Positions 18,737-27,575 of a stretch of 64,000 nt of DNA are shown here, piece by piece. A program made the position numbers and the translations under genes. Origin of the DNA: Qipengyuania oceanensis (GTDB lineage: Bacteria > Pseudomonadota > Alphaproteobacteria > Sphingomonadales > Sphingomonadaceae); NCBI RefSeq assembly GCF_009827535.1, contig NZ_WTYN01000001.1, positions 930,001 through 994,000 of the forward strand, written 5' to 3'. The notes beneath the pieces are model-generated. The model was not told the origin of the DNA and did no database searches. It was given only the letters and a program-made list of their open reading frames with translations. Every line of letters starts with the position of its first letter. The stretch's first letter is position 1.

Positions 18737-19684
18737 TCAGGTCCGGGGCGGTTCCTTTAGGACCCGCCAGCCCTCACCCGTCCGCTCGATCAGCGCCCCC
18801 GCGATGGTGCCGCGCTGCCCTGCTTCGAGCGAGCGCATGAGTCTCGCAAGCGCACCGTCGCGCGGTTCGTTGCCATGGAGCGCGACCAGCGACGAGAGGA
18901 CGCGTAACTGGACCGCAAAGGGTGCCGGCGAGCGGTAAGTCGTCATGTCGCCGTCCCTCTCGACCCGCTCCGCGACTTCCCGCCCTGCGGCCCACTCCAG
19001 CACTTCTGCGGCATCGGCGAGATTGGCGGCGCTCGCTGCCAGTGCGGCAACGTCCAGCCAGTCGGCATCGGCCAGCGCCTTGCGGACGCGCACCCGGTCG
19101 AAACGCTCGTCGAGGTTGGACGGATCGCGAACCGGATCGACGCCCTTGGTCGCACAGACCGCCTCCAGCTCGCTCTTGCGCCATCCGAGCAGCGGACGAA
19201 GCAAGGGCAGCTCCACGCCGGGGACCATTGCTGTCGCGCGCACGCCCGCAAGACCCGCGACACCCGACCCGCGGTTGAGTCGCATCAGAAGCGTCTCCGC
19301 CTGGTCGTCCGCATGGTGGCCGGTCAGCAAGGCCTCAATTGCTTGGTCTTCGGCCCAAACTGCGAGCGCGGCGTAGCGCGCGGACCGGGCTTCGGACTGG
19401 AGATTGCCGCGCGCCACTTCGACCGTCAGGATCCGATGGGGGACATCCAGCCTGGAGCAGACATCGGCGCACAACCGCGCTTCATCGGCGCTTTCCGGGC
19501 GCAGACCGTGATCGACCGTCGCGGCGCGAACCCTGCCCGGAAAAGCCTCGGCAGCGAGCACCAGCAAGGCCAGACTGTCCGGCCCGCCCGACACCGCGAC
19601 ACCCGGACGCTCGATGCCCGGCAGAAGCGCCTCGAGATCGCCGCGAAAGCGTCCGATCAGTTGCGGGTCGAGCGGCCTATCAAT
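18737..19684 (-). CDS. tilS: tRNA(Ile)-lysidine synthase, start codon uncertain
   Basis: TilS converts C34 of tRNA-Ile(CAU) to lysidine, letting it read AUA. The PP-loop SGGPDSLALL, GHHADDQAETLLMRL and RPLLGWRKSELE segments are clear. The first ATG/GTG/TTG in frame is GTG at 19594, but that codon is the valine just before SGGPDS and would remove the first beta-strand. The frame stays open 30 codons further, encoding family-like DPQLIGRFRGDLEALLPG, with only rare candidates: ATT at 19684 (overlapping the upstream stop) or CTG at 19660. From 19684 the length would be 315. The gene follows cpoB and is probably translationally coupled to it. Confidence 0.85.
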   Translation of the reverse strand: MDRPLDPQLIGRFRGDLEALLPGIERPGVAVSGGPDSLALLVLAAEAFPGRVRAATVDHGLRPESADEARLCADVCSRLDVPHRILTVEVARGNLQSEARSARYAALAVWAEDQAIEALLTGHHADDQAETLLMRLNRGSGVAGLAGVRATAMVPGVELPLLRPLLGWRKSELEAVCATKGVDPVRDPSNLDERFDRVRVRKALADADWLDVAALAASAANLADAAEVLEWAAGREVAERVERDGDMTTYRSPAPFAVQLRVLSSLVALHGNEPRDGALARLMRSLEAGQRGTIAGALIERTGEGWRVLKEPPRT

Positions 19685-20627
19685 TGCATTTCACTTTCTT
19701 CCGGTTCGCCTCGTACTGGTCCTTGAGGCGGCCGGACGCGACCGCGGGATAGGTTTCGCTGAACTCAGCGAGCGCGATGCAGGCGCGGTCGGTATCCTTC
19801 AGCTGGATCATCGATTCCGCGAGATAGAGAAGGCTGTCGGGTGCGCGGGCAGACTGCTTGTCCGCCTGGTAATTCTTGAGGAACCACGGGGCGGCCTCGC
19901 GCGGCTTGCCATCGTCGAGATAGGCACGGCCGAGAAGGTTGCGGGCCCAGCTGGTCCGCGCATGGTTCGGGTACTTCTCGAGAAACAGCGCGAGCTGCTG
20001 CTGCGCTTCGGGGAAGAACTTGGCATCCCACAGGCGGAAGCCATAGGAATACTCGTCGTCGCCGGCGTCGTCGGTCTGCGGCTTCATGATCGCCTGCACG
20101 GCTGCCAGCCGCTCGGCAGTCGGGCCTGCAGGCCTCGCTGCGGCGGCAGGGGTGGGAGCGGGTCTCGCAGCCGCGGGCGCGGGCGTGGCGGTTGCGGGTG
20201 CAAGCGCGCTCGGGCCGGTCGCTGCCGGAAGCGGGTTGCCTGGTGCGGCTACTCCGCTGGTGACCTCGAGCGCGGCGAGCCTGCTGGCGAGATCGCGGTA
20301 GGAGTTGCCGTTTTCCTCGACCTGCGCCGTCAGCTGCTGCATCTGCGCTTCCATCGCATCGAGACGAGCGAGAATGTCGGTTACTGCCGTGGTCGACGGA
20401 TTGGCCGGGGTAAAGGTCACCGAACCCTGCCCCGTCGAAATCTCGGGTTCGAAAAACTTGCCGTCGCCGCCCGGGAAGACCTTGCGCTGCAACGCGCGCA
20501 CTTCGGCTTCCAGCTTGCGGATGCGGACTTCGGAATTGTCCTGCGCCGCGGCGGGCACGGCGGTCAGGGCCGTGGCGGCCAGCGCGGTGGCGCCAAGGGT
20601 CAACCGGATCGATCGGGCGAAACTCAC
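19680..20627 (-). CDS. cpoB: CpoB/YbgF-type periplasmic TPR protein
   Basis: About 315 residues. An N-terminal signal peptide ends AVPAAAQ, then a short coiled coil (SEVRIRKLEAEVRALQRKV) resembles the YbgF trimerisation segment. A second coil follows, then a long Pro/Ala-rich linker and C-terminal TPR repeats. CpoB links peptidoglycan synthesis with outer-membrane constriction through the Tol-Pal system. GTG at 20627 is preferred, since GGGAG precedes it and the signal peptide then begins MSFARSIR; an ATG at 20642 is possible. No tol-pal genes are adjacent; the neighbours are rodZ-like upstream and tilS downstream. Confidence 0.85.
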   Translation of the reverse strand: MSFARSIRLTLGATALAATALTAVPAAAQDNSEVRIRKLEAEVRALQRKVFPGGDGKFFEPEISTGQGSVTFTPANPSTTAVTDILARLDAMEAQMQQLTAQVEENGNSYRDLASRLAALEVTSGVAAPGNPLPAATGPSALAPATATPAPAAARPAPTPAAAARPAGPTAERLAAVQAIMKPQTDDAGDDEYSYGFRLWDAKFFPEAQQQLALFLEKYPNHARTSWARNLLGRAYLDDGKPREAAPWFLKNYQADKQSARAPDSLLYLAESMIQLKDTDRACIALAEFSETYPAVASGRLKDQYEANRKKVKCN

Positions 20628-20702
20628 GTCACATGCTCCCATTGCACAGTGCAGGATCGAACCTGCCGGACCATCATACCCATTGTCGAGCGTGGCTGAA
20701 TG

Positions 20703-21563
20703 TCAGGTTGCCGGATTGTCCACCGCTGCGGCAGGCTGACCGGGGCTTGCCGGCTCGTCGGCGCGGGCGAGCAGGGATTTGGCATCGATCGCGACGTCGC
20801 TGACAACCGCCTGCTGCTCCGCCAGCTTGGGCACGGCCTTGCCGCCGATGGTGACTGCGAATGCGTCCGGGCGACCGGTGCGGATCTTTGGAGCTTTCGC
20901 TTCGGACGGGATGGTGAACTGCTCGCCCTTGTCCATCAGCTTTTCGAGCAGCACGTTTTTCTCGGTGCCGTCGTAGAAGCGGACCCACATCCCGTCGCCG
21001 AGCGAGGTGAATACGACTGGCGCTGCCGGATCGACCGCTTCGCTGGGGCTTTCGCTCGGCTGCGCTGCGGCCTGCCGGGCAGCAGCCTGGCGGGCCTGTT
21101 CCGCCTCTTCCTGCGCGATGAGCGAGCCGGGCCCCGCGCCGGGCGCAAGATAGCTGCGGTAGAAGGCAAAGCCCCCGACGATGAGCAGGATGACCGCGAG
21201 CGCCGACGCCAGGGCGAGCCCGCGCGAGGGGACGCGTGCCGGGTCGCCCGGCTCCATGGCGCGCGGCCGGTCCGACCGGTCGCCGCTGCCGGCCAGTTCC
21301 TCGCGCACGTCGGCAGCGATTTCCTTCTCGTCGAGCCCGACGACACGGGCATAGCTGCGCGAAAAACCGACTGCATAGGTGCGTGCCGGCAGAGCAGAGA
21401 AATCGCCGCTCTCGATGACACGCAAATGGCGCTCGGGAATTCGGGTTTCCGCAGAAACCTGCGCAATTTCGAGTCCCGCTGCCTCGCGCGCGGCACGCAG
21501 GCGCTGTCCCACCCCTGCCCGGGCCTGCGGCTCTGCGTCGAGATATTCTTCAGTGTTGTCCAT
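20703..21563 (-). CDS. RodZ-like helix-turn-helix membrane protein
   Basis: A 286-residue protein with an N-terminal Cro/CI-type HTH (about residues 15-80, GQRLRAAREAAGLEIAQVSAE onwards), one transmembrane helix near residues 115-135 and a periplasmic DUF4115-like domain. This is the layout of RodZ, which links MreB to the cell wall and sets rod shape. A Pro/Ala/Gln-rich linker follows the membrane helix. The start MDNTEEYL at 21563 is chosen over a longer frame with no family match. It is followed at about 75 bases by cpoB, consistent with a shared cell-envelope operon. Confidence 0.8.
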   Translation of the reverse strand: MDNTEEYLDAEPQARAGVGQRLRAAREAAGLEIAQVSAETRIPERHLRVIESGDFSALPARTYAVGFSRSYARVVGLDEKEIAADVREELAGSGDRSDRPRAMEPGDPARVPSRGLALASALAVILLIVGGFAFYRSYLAPGAGPGSLIAQEEAEQARQAAARQAAAQPSESPSEAVDPAAPVVFTSLGDGMWVRFYDGTEKNVLLEKLMDKGEQFTIPSEAKAPKIRTGRPDAFAVTIGGKAVPKLAEQQAVVSDVAIDAKSLLARADEPASPGQPAAAVDNPAT

Positions 21564-21622
21564 ATACGATCCGTTGCGTCCCGATCCCTCGCCGCTGCCA
21601 TGCTGCGATCGCAATCATAGTC

Positions 21623-21652
21623 AAGCCGACGGTCGCAAGCGCGCGTCGGCTT
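21623..21652. terminator. 9-bp inverted repeat between ptsP and the rodZ-like gene
   Basis: AAGCCGACG at 21623-21631 pairs perfectly with CGTCGGCTT at 21644-21652 around a 12-base loop. It lies just after the ptsP stop codon on the minus strand, so termination is the likely role. There is no clean T-run, so an operator or mRNA-stability hairpin is possible. Confidence 0.45.
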
Positions 21653-21683
21653 ATAGACGGGCTGCGCTCAATGCGCGATGAAT

Positions 21684-23954
21684 TCATTCGAGGTCGATGT
21701 CGCGTTCGCTGGCCCACTGGTTGACCGCCGCGCGCATGTCGTCCGGCGGATTTGCGAGCCAGTCCGTCATCGCCTTGGTTATTTCCGACAGGTCGACCTT
21801 GCGGATCAGTTCCTTGATCGGCCCCACGGCCGCTGGCGTGATCGACAGCCTGCGATAGCCGAGCCCGAGCAACGCGAGCGCTTCCATCCGCCGGCCACCC
21901 ATCTCGCCGCAGACGCCGAGGTCGATGTCGTATCCGGTCAGCGATTGCGGGATGCGCCGCAGGAAACGCAGGATCGCGGGGCTCATCCAGTCATAGCGCG
22001 CCGCGAGCTTGGGATTGGCCCGATCGGCCGCGAACAGGAACTGCGTCAGGTCGTTGGTGCCCACCGACAGGAAGGATACCCGCCCGACGAGCTGGTCGAG
22101 CACCTCGGCCAGTGCGGGCACTTCGAGCATCGCTCCGTAATGGATCGCTTCGGGCAAGACTCGTTTCAGCTTGCGCAGATAGGCCAGCTGCTCGTCGAAC
22201 ACCGCTTTCGCCTCGTCGAACTCCCACGGTTCGGAGACCATCGGAAACATCACGTAGAGCGAGCGTCCCGATGCCGCTTCGAGCAAGGCGCGCGCCTGCG
22301 ATTTGAGCAGGCCCTCGCGTTCGAGCGAAAGCCGCAGCGCCCGCCAACCCATCGCGGGATTCTCGTCGTGGATGCTGGAATCGGACTGCAGGTAAGGCAC
22401 CGCCTTATCGCCGCCGATGTCGACCGTGCGAAAAACGACCGGCTTGTCGCCCGCCGCCTCGAGAACGTCGCGATACAGGCGCGTCTGGCGCTCTCGCTGC
22501 GGAAGCGTCGCCGAGACGAGGAACTGGAACTCGGTGCGGAACAGGCCGATGCCGTCCGCACCGGTCAGCGCCAGCGCCGCGACATCGTCGCGCAGGCCGG
22601 CATTCATCATCACCTGGATCCGCGTGCCGCAACGCGTGAAGGGCTCGACATCGCGCAGTTCGGCATAGGCCGCCTGCTTCTCGCGGGACTTGGCGAAGCG
22701 TCCCTCGAAGGCGTCGAGCATCGATTGGCTCGGGCGCAGGGTGACGATCCCGCGATCGGCGTCCAGCAGGACTTCGTCGCCGTCGCGGAGCATTCCGCGG
22801 ATGGCCCGCGCACGGCCGATGACCGGGATGCCCATGGCCCGCGCGACGATCACGACGTGCGCGGTCAGCGATCCTTCTTCCAGCACGACACCCTTCAGCC
22901 GACGCCGGTCGTATTCGAGCAGTTCCGCCGGTCCGAGGTTGCGCGCAATCAGGATCGTGTCGCGCCGCAGGCCCTGCGTCGCAGCCGTGCCGAGCTGGCC
23001 CGACACGATCCGCAGCAGCCGGTTCGACAGATCCTCGAGGTCGTGCATCCGGTCTGCGAGCAGCGGATCGTCGATCTCGCGCATGCGCATCCGCGTGCGC
23101 TGCTGGACCCGCTCGATTGCCGCTTCGGCGGTCAGGCCGCTGTCGATGGCCTCGTTGATGCGCCGCGACCAGCCCTCGTCGTATGCGAACATCTTGTAGG
23201 TCTGGATGACTTCGACGTGCTCGCCGCCGGCGCCGAACTCGGCCTGGCTCGCCAAGTGGTCGATCTGATCGCGCATCTTGTCGAAGGCGCGATAGACGCG
23301 CTGGCGTTCGGCCTCGACATCTTCGGCGACGACCTGGTCGATCGTGACCCGCGGCTGGTGGAACACCGCCTGCCCGCGCGCGAGGCCCTGCACCAGCGTA
23401 AGCCCCTCGATCGTTTCCGGTCCGGTCTGCGCCGCGCTGCGGCCGAGTACTTCCTCGTCGTCGGCCAGCCCGGCATTGGCGATCAGTTCTGACAGGACCA
23501 TCGCGGTGGTCTGCAGCGCCTCGATCTCGACGTCCTCGTAACGGCGCGGCTCGACATGCTGTACGTTGAGCGCACCGATCACCCGTTCGCGATAGACGAT
23601 CGGGACACCGGCGAAACTGTGGAATTTTTCCTCGCCCGTTTCGGGGCGGTACTGGAAGTCTGGATGCGCCTTCGCCTCGGCGAGGTTGAGCGTTTCCATG
23701 TTCTGCGCCAGCGTGCCGGTCAGCCCTTCGCCGATCGCCATGCGGGTGACGTGGACCGCGCTCTGGTTGAGGCCGCGGGTCGCGAACAGTTCGAGCATCC
23801 CGTCACGCAGCAGGTAGATCGAGCACACTTCGCTGTTGAGCGTTTCCCCGATGATCTCGACCACGCGGTCGAGCTTGGCCTGCGCGTGGATGCGCGATGC
23901 CATGACATCGTGGAGGCGTGTGAGGATCTGGCGGGCGGCCGCTGCTGCAGTCAT
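21684..23954 (-). CDS. ptsP: Phosphoenolpyruvate-protein phosphotransferase PtsP (nitrogen PTS)
   Basis: A 756-residue enzyme I of the nitrogen-related PTS, which passes phosphate from PEP to NPr. A GAF domain spans about residues 15-165. The PEP-utiliser N-domain and a phosphohistidine segment LTAHVVIVARAMGIPV (H366) follow, and then the C-terminal TIM barrel with GADGIGLFRTEF, SVGTNDLTQF and the GVCGEMGG catalytic-Cys region. The motif reads GSLTAH where GGxTSH is common, a conservative variant. It is expected to be cytoplasmic, sensing nitrogen or redox state through GAF. lysC, a frequent neighbour, is not adjacent. Confidence 0.94.
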   Translation of the reverse strand: MTAAAAARQILTRLHDVMASRIHAQAKLDRVVEIIGETLNSEVCSIYLLRDGMLELFATRGLNQSAVHVTRMAIGEGLTGTLAQNMETLNLAEAKAHPDFQYRPETGEEKFHSFAGVPIVYRERVIGALNVQHVEPRRYEDVEIEALQTTAMVLSELIANAGLADDEEVLGRSAAQTGPETIEGLTLVQGLARGQAVFHQPRVTIDQVVAEDVEAERQRVYRAFDKMRDQIDHLASQAEFGAGGEHVEVIQTYKMFAYDEGWSRRINEAIDSGLTAEAAIERVQQRTRMRMREIDDPLLADRMHDLEDLSNRLLRIVSGQLGTAATQGLRRDTILIARNLGPAELLEYDRRRLKGVVLEEGSLTAHVVIVARAMGIPVIGRARAIRGMLRDGDEVLLDADRGIVTLRPSQSMLDAFEGRFAKSREKQAAYAELRDVEPFTRCGTRIQVMMNAGLRDDVAALALTGADGIGLFRTEFQFLVSATLPQRERQTRLYRDVLEAAGDKPVVFRTVDIGGDKAVPYLQSDSSIHDENPAMGWRALRLSLEREGLLKSQARALLEAASGRSLYVMFPMVSEPWEFDEAKAVFDEQLAYLRKLKRVLPEAIHYGAMLEVPALAEVLDQLVGRVSFLSVGTNDLTQFLFAADRANPKLAARYDWMSPAILRFLRRIPQSLTGYDIDLGVCGEMGGRRMEALALLGLGYRRLSITPAAVGPIKELIRKVDLSEITKAMTDWLANPPDDMRAAVNQWASERDIDLE

Positions 23955-23990
23955 GCGACCCGCCTATAGCATAGCCGGGTAAACGGAAAG

Positions 23991-24009
23991 CGGGGGCGCG
24001 CCGCCCCCG
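23991..24009 (-). terminator. GC-rich hairpin after the DUF465 gene
   Basis: CGGGGGCG and CGCCCCCG form an 8-bp stem with a three-base loop. On the minus strand it is followed by CTTTCCGTTT. It lies just after the stop of the DUF465 gene at 24022 and before ptsP. Confidence 0.55.
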
Positions 24010-24021
24010 TTCGCGTAATCC

Positions 24022-24177
24022 TCAAATGTGTTCGAGTTCCTGCTTGATCCGCAGTTTCTGGAGCTTGATCTGCTTGATCGTCGTATCGTCCGGCGCCGGG
24101 CGGCTCATCTCGGTCTTCAACCGGGCCTCGAGGCCTGCGTGTTTGCTGTGAAGGGCGGCGGCGTGGGACGATTCCAT
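24022..24177 (-). CDS. DUF465 (YdcH-like) small protein
   Basis: A 51-residue protein starting MESSHAAALHSKHAGLEAR and ending in the DUF465 hallmark KLQKLRIKQELEHI-type basic helix, with PAPDDTTIKQIKL in between. It is a two-helix, coiled-coil-like protein of unknown function found throughout alphaproteobacteria. GGAG six bases before the ATG at 24177 supports the start. A second DUF465 gene lies divergently about 180 bases away. Confidence 0.8.
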   Translation of the reverse strand: MESSHAAALHSKHAGLEARLKTEMSRPAPDDTTIKQIKLQKLRIKQELEHI

Positions 24178-24358
24178 TGGCATCTCCATCTGGGGCTTGC
24201 GACCCGGGGGAAGCGACTCGTCCGATGCGGACGGGCCGCGTTTCAGCATCAAGACATAGAATTGATCTCTTGCGAACCCCTTTCCGGGCCTTACTCGGTA
24301 ATCCCGCATGAAATTGCGACGAATCGCGCGGCGCTGCGCAACGAGGGGATGCCCGGTT

Positions 24359-24568
24359 TTGACCGAACAGGAACTCAGGAAAAGGCTCGAAGCCTTGCGG
24401 ATCGAACATCGCGATCTCGATGCAGCGATCGATGCGCTGACCGAGACCGGACGCCAGAACGGATTCATCGACCAGTTGCAGATGCAGCGGCTGAAGAAAC
24501 GCAAGCTCGCACTGAAGGACCAGATCGCGGCAATCCAGGACACGCTGCTGCCCGACATCATCGCCTGA
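24359..24568 (+). CDS. DUF465 (YdcH-like) small protein
   Basis: A 69-residue protein beginning TEQELRKRLEALRIEHRDL and ending in a lysine-rich helix LQMQRLKKRKLALKDQIA, which matches DUF465. The start is taken as TTG at 24359, because GAGGGG lies about ten bases before it and the homologous region begins exactly there; a longer frame starts at 24308 with an Arg/Cys-rich, non-conserved head. It is divergent from the other DUF465 gene and upstream of the RcdA-like gene. Confidence 0.75.
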   Translation: MTEQELRKRLEALRIEHRDLDAAIDALTETGRQNGFIDQLQMQRLKKRKLALKDQIAAIQDTLLPDIIA

Positions 24569-24683
24569 TCCCGTCTGCCCTGCCGCAGCGGACTGTCCCG
24601 CCACGGGACGGGTGCCTTCGAAATGTGGAGGATCTTGGTTAAGCGACTGGTCGGGTTCAGCCTCGCAATGTAACCCGACTGTC

Positions 24684-25148
24684 ATGCGATGGACGAGTGA
24701 CATCTCCGAACCGATTGTCGAAGCGCTGTATTGCGAAGCGCTGGTGCTTGCCGACGAGGTGCGCGCCGCCTTCGACCTCATGCCAGCCGACCAGCGGTAC
24801 GAACCTTCCGACAGCGAGAAGCTCGCCATGTCGGTCGAAGGGCTCCGCACGACCACGCGCATGATGCACGTGCTCGCCTGGCTGCTGAACCAGCGCGCCT
24901 ATTTCTCGGGCGACCTCAGCGAAACGCAGCTGCGTCGCCACGGCGAATTGCCGCAGGACCGGCCTGCCGATCCCGAACAGCTCGAACTGCTCGACGCCGA
25001 AACGCGGGATCTGGTGGCCCAGACCGAACAGATGCATTCGCGGATCGCCCGGCTCGACCGCGCCTGGCGCGACGGTTTCGAAGTGCATATCCCGACGGTG
25101 CGGCAGATGCGCGGCCGGCTCGAAGAGGCTCTCCAGGCCGGGCTTTGA
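24684..25148 (+). CDS. DUF1465 protein, RcdA-like CtrA-degradation adaptor
   Basis: A 154-residue all-helical protein of the DUF1465 family, to which Caulobacter RcdA belongs. RcdA is a polar adaptor that helps ClpXP degrade the cell-cycle regulator CtrA. Residues 5-25 (SEPIVEALYCEALVLADEVR) and MSVEGLRTTTRMMHVLAWLLNQRAY are family-like. The ATG at 24684 has no strong ribosome binding site; a longer frame from 24612 has a Cys/Ser-rich head without family similarity. Function by homology only; partners such as cpdR and popA are not in the window. Confidence 0.75.
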   Translation: MRWTSDISEPIVEALYCEALVLADEVRAAFDLMPADQRYEPSDSEKLAMSVEGLRTTTRMMHVLAWLLNQRAYFSGDLSETQLRRHGELPQDRPADPEQLELLDAETRDLVAQTEQMHSRIARLDRAWRDGFEVHIPTVRQMRGRLEEALQAGL

Positions 25149-25154
25149 CGGCGG

Positions 25155-26624
25155 CTAGCTTGCCTGCAGCGCTTTCTGCCAGCGCCCCAGCCTTTCCTTC
25201 CTGACATCGTCGCCCATCGCGGGTTCGAACCGCGCGAGCTCCCCGCGCATGGCTTGCGCTGCCGTCGCCAGATCCGGATGGATCCCCGCGCCCGCTGCCG
25301 CGAGCATCGCTGCACCCAAGGCAGTGGTCTCGACGAAATCCGGTCGCTCGACAGTGATACCGAGCATGTTTGCCAGATCCTGCGCCATCCAGTCGTTGGC
25401 GCTCATCCCCCCATCGATCCGCAATCTTTGCCACGCGGCCTTGTCGGCGGCAAAAGCGGTCGCGAGATCCCATGTCTGGTGCGCCATCGCCTCCAGCGCG
25501 GCGCGGGCCAGTTCCGCCCGTCCGCTCGAGAAACTCAGTCCCGCCACCACCCCGCGCGCGTCCGCCTGCCAGTGCGGTGCGCCAAGACCCGAAAGGGCCG
25601 GCACGATCACGACCTCGCCGCTGCTGTCGATCGAGCGAGCCAGCGCTTCGGTTTCGGCCGCGCTCTTTATCAGGCCCAGGCTATCGCGTAGCCACTGGAT
25701 GAGGCTGCCGGCGACGAACACGGAGCCTTCGAGGGCATATATGCGCTCTCCCCCCAGCTGATAGAGCACCGTGCCGAGGAGGCGGTGCTGCGAATGGGGC
25801 ATCTCGCTGCCCTTGTTGGTCAGCACGAAGGCACCGGTGCCGTAAGTCGCCTTGGTTTCGCCCGGAGCGAGGCAGGCCTGCCCGATGGTCGCCGATTGCT
25901 GGTCGCCGGCGAGACCGGTGATCGGTATCTCGCGGCCAAGCCATTGCGCCGCACAGGTGGCGAGCGGGCCGGCATTGTCGACCACTTGTGGCAGCGCGGC
26001 GCCCGGAACTTCGAACAGGTCGCACAACCCCTTGTCGAACTGCGCCCCATCGAGCGCGAGCAGGAGCGTGCGGCTGGCATTGCTGGCGTCGGTGATGTGC
26101 CGCCCCCCGCTGAGCTTGAAGACGAGCCAGCTCTCGATGGTCCCGAATGCGAGCGTTCCCCGCTCCGCCGCAGCCGCGACCGCATCCTCGTTGCGCAGAA
26201 GCCAGCGCATCTTCGTGCCCGAGAAATAGGGATCGAGCAGCAAGCCGGTGGAGGCCTGGACACGCGCTTCCTCTCCGCGTTCGCGCAGGGTTTCGCAGAA
26301 ATCGGCAGTGCGCCGATCCTGCCAGACTATGGCGTGGGCGAGCGGTTCGCCCGTATCGCGATCCCAGGCGACGACCGTTTCCCGCTGGTTGGTGATGCCG
26401 ATTGCGGCAATCGTCTCCGCCCCGCCGAGCTTGCCGGCGACATCGCGTGCGCACGCCAGCGTCTTGTCCCAGATTTCCGCCGCATCGTGCTCCACCCAGC
26501 CGGGTCTGGGATAGTGCTGCGTGAGTTCGGCCTGCGCCAGCGCGAGCAAGGCGCCGTCGGGTGAAAATGCCATCGCGCGGGTCGACGTCGTACCGGAATC
26601 GAGGACCAGGATGGTGTCGGACAA
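25155..26624 (-). CDS. glpK: Glycerol kinase
   Basis: A 489-residue FGGY-family kinase making sn-glycerol 3-phosphate from glycerol and ATP. The phosphate-1 motif is DSGTTSTRAMAF near residue 8. NQRETVVAWDRDTGEP and IVWQDRRT are glycerol-kinase signatures, and GLAGDQQSATIGQ and GTGAF complete the ATP site. The start is TTG at 26624, with GGGAGAG in front of it; the frame extends a further 39 codons without family likeness. glpF and glpD are not adjacent. It is divergent from the MBL-fold gene with about 40 bases between starts. Confidence 0.95.
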   Translation of the reverse strand: MSDTILVLDSGTTSTRAMAFSPDGALLALAQAELTQHYPRPGWVEHDAAEIWDKTLACARDVAGKLGGAETIAAIGITNQRETVVAWDRDTGEPLAHAIVWQDRRTADFCETLRERGEEARVQASTGLLLDPYFSGTKMRWLLRNEDAVAAAAERGTLAFGTIESWLVFKLSGGRHITDASNASRTLLLALDGAQFDKGLCDLFEVPGAALPQVVDNAGPLATCAAQWLGREIPITGLAGDQQSATIGQACLAPGETKATYGTGAFVLTNKGSEMPHSQHRLLGTVLYQLGGERIYALEGSVFVAGSLIQWLRDSLGLIKSAAETEALARSIDSSGEVVIVPALSGLGAPHWQADARGVVAGLSFSSGRAELARAALEAMAHQTWDLATAFAADKAAWQRLRIDGGMSANDWMAQDLANMLGITVERPDFVETTALGAAMLAAAGAGIHPDLATAAQAMRGELARFEPAMGDDVRKERLGRWQKALQAS

Positions 26625-26663
26625 TGCGCTCTCCCTTTCGCGCCTAGTTAGCAGGGGCGTGAC

Positions 26664-27575
26664 ATGGGCCGAAACGCACTGCATATGCAAGCCATGGCGA
26701 AAATCCCCGAAAAGCCGTGGCCTACGGGCAAGACCGAGCAACTAGAGGCGCTGGTGCGCCGCGTGCTGGCGCCCAATCCCTCGCCCTACACCTACACGGG
26801 CACGCAGACCTACTTGGTCGGCGGGAACGACGGGCTTGCCGTGATCGACCCGGGCCCGGCAGAGCCCGCGCATCTCGAGGCACTCTACGAGGCGATCGGC
26901 GATGCGCCGGTTCTGGCGATCATGTGCACCCATACCCACCGCGACCATTCACCCGCCGCTGCGCCTCTCAAGGAGAAGACGGGCGCCCCGCTGGTCGGTT
27001 GTGCGCCCTTGCGTCCACAGGGCGGACACGGCGAGTTCCGCGCCGACGAGGCGCTCGATGTCGATTACGAACCCGACCGGGTGATGGAAGACGGCGAGGC
27101 GATGACGGGTCCGGGCTGGACCCTGCGCGCCGTCGCGACCCCCGGGCATGTCTCGAACCACCTGTGTTTCGCGCTCGAGGAAAGCGGCGCGCTGTTCACG
27201 GGCGACCATGTCATGGGCTGGTCGACCAGCGTGGTGATCCCGCCCGACGGCGACATGGGCCAGTACATGGATAGCCTCGAGAAGCTGAACGGGCGCGAGG
27301 ACACGGTCTATTATCCCGCCCACGGTCCGCAGGTCGACAAGCCCCGCCAGCTGATCCGCGGGATGATCGGCCATCGCCGCCAGCGCGAGAACCAGATCGT
27401 GCGGATCCTGGGCGAAGGCCCCGCGACCATTGCCGAAGGTCTCGTGCCGAAGATGTACAAGGGCCTCGACCCGAAGCTGGTCAAGGCGGCCGGCATGTCG
27501 GTAATGGCGCATTTGCTCGACATGGAACGCCGCGGGCTGGCCGTGCGTTCGGGCGATACATGGCAGACAATCTGA
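26664..27575 (+). CDS. MBL-fold metallo-hydrolase (LACTB2/ribonuclease-like)
   Basis: About 303 residues of metallo-beta-lactamase fold. The zinc-binding motif is THTHRDHSP, with downstream ligand histidines in ATPGHVSNHLCF, FTGDHVMGW and YPAHGPQ. A C-terminal winged-helix-like extension (ATIAEGLVPKMY onwards) resembles the LACTB2 group. The exact substrate is unknown; hydrolytic and ribonuclease activities occur in the family. GGGG lies seven bases before the ATG at 26664; an ATG at 26694 is an alternative. The 3' end overlaps the DUF4230 gene by 16 bases. Confidence 0.85.
   Translation: MGRNALHMQAMAKIPEKPWPTGKTEQLEALVRRVLAPNPSPYTYTGTQTYLVGGNDGLAVIDPGPAEPAHLEALYEAIGDAPVLAIMCTHTHRDHSPAAAPLKEKTGAPLVGCAPLRPQGGHGEFRADEALDVDYEPDRVMEDGEAMTGPGWTLRAVATPGHVSNHLCFALEESGALFTGDHVMGWSTSVVIPPDGDMGQYMDSLEKLNGREDTVYYPAHGPQVDKPRQLIRGMIGHRRQRENQIVRILGEGPATIAEGLVPKMYKGLDPKLVKAAGMSVMAHLLDMERRGLAVRSGDTWQTI

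Noticed and set aside
24178-24561. N-terminal extension of the DUF465 frame to a 179-residue protein
   Set aside because: Only the last 51 residues match DUF465. The extension is antisense to the other DUF465 gene, and a GGAG with ATG marks the start at 24177.
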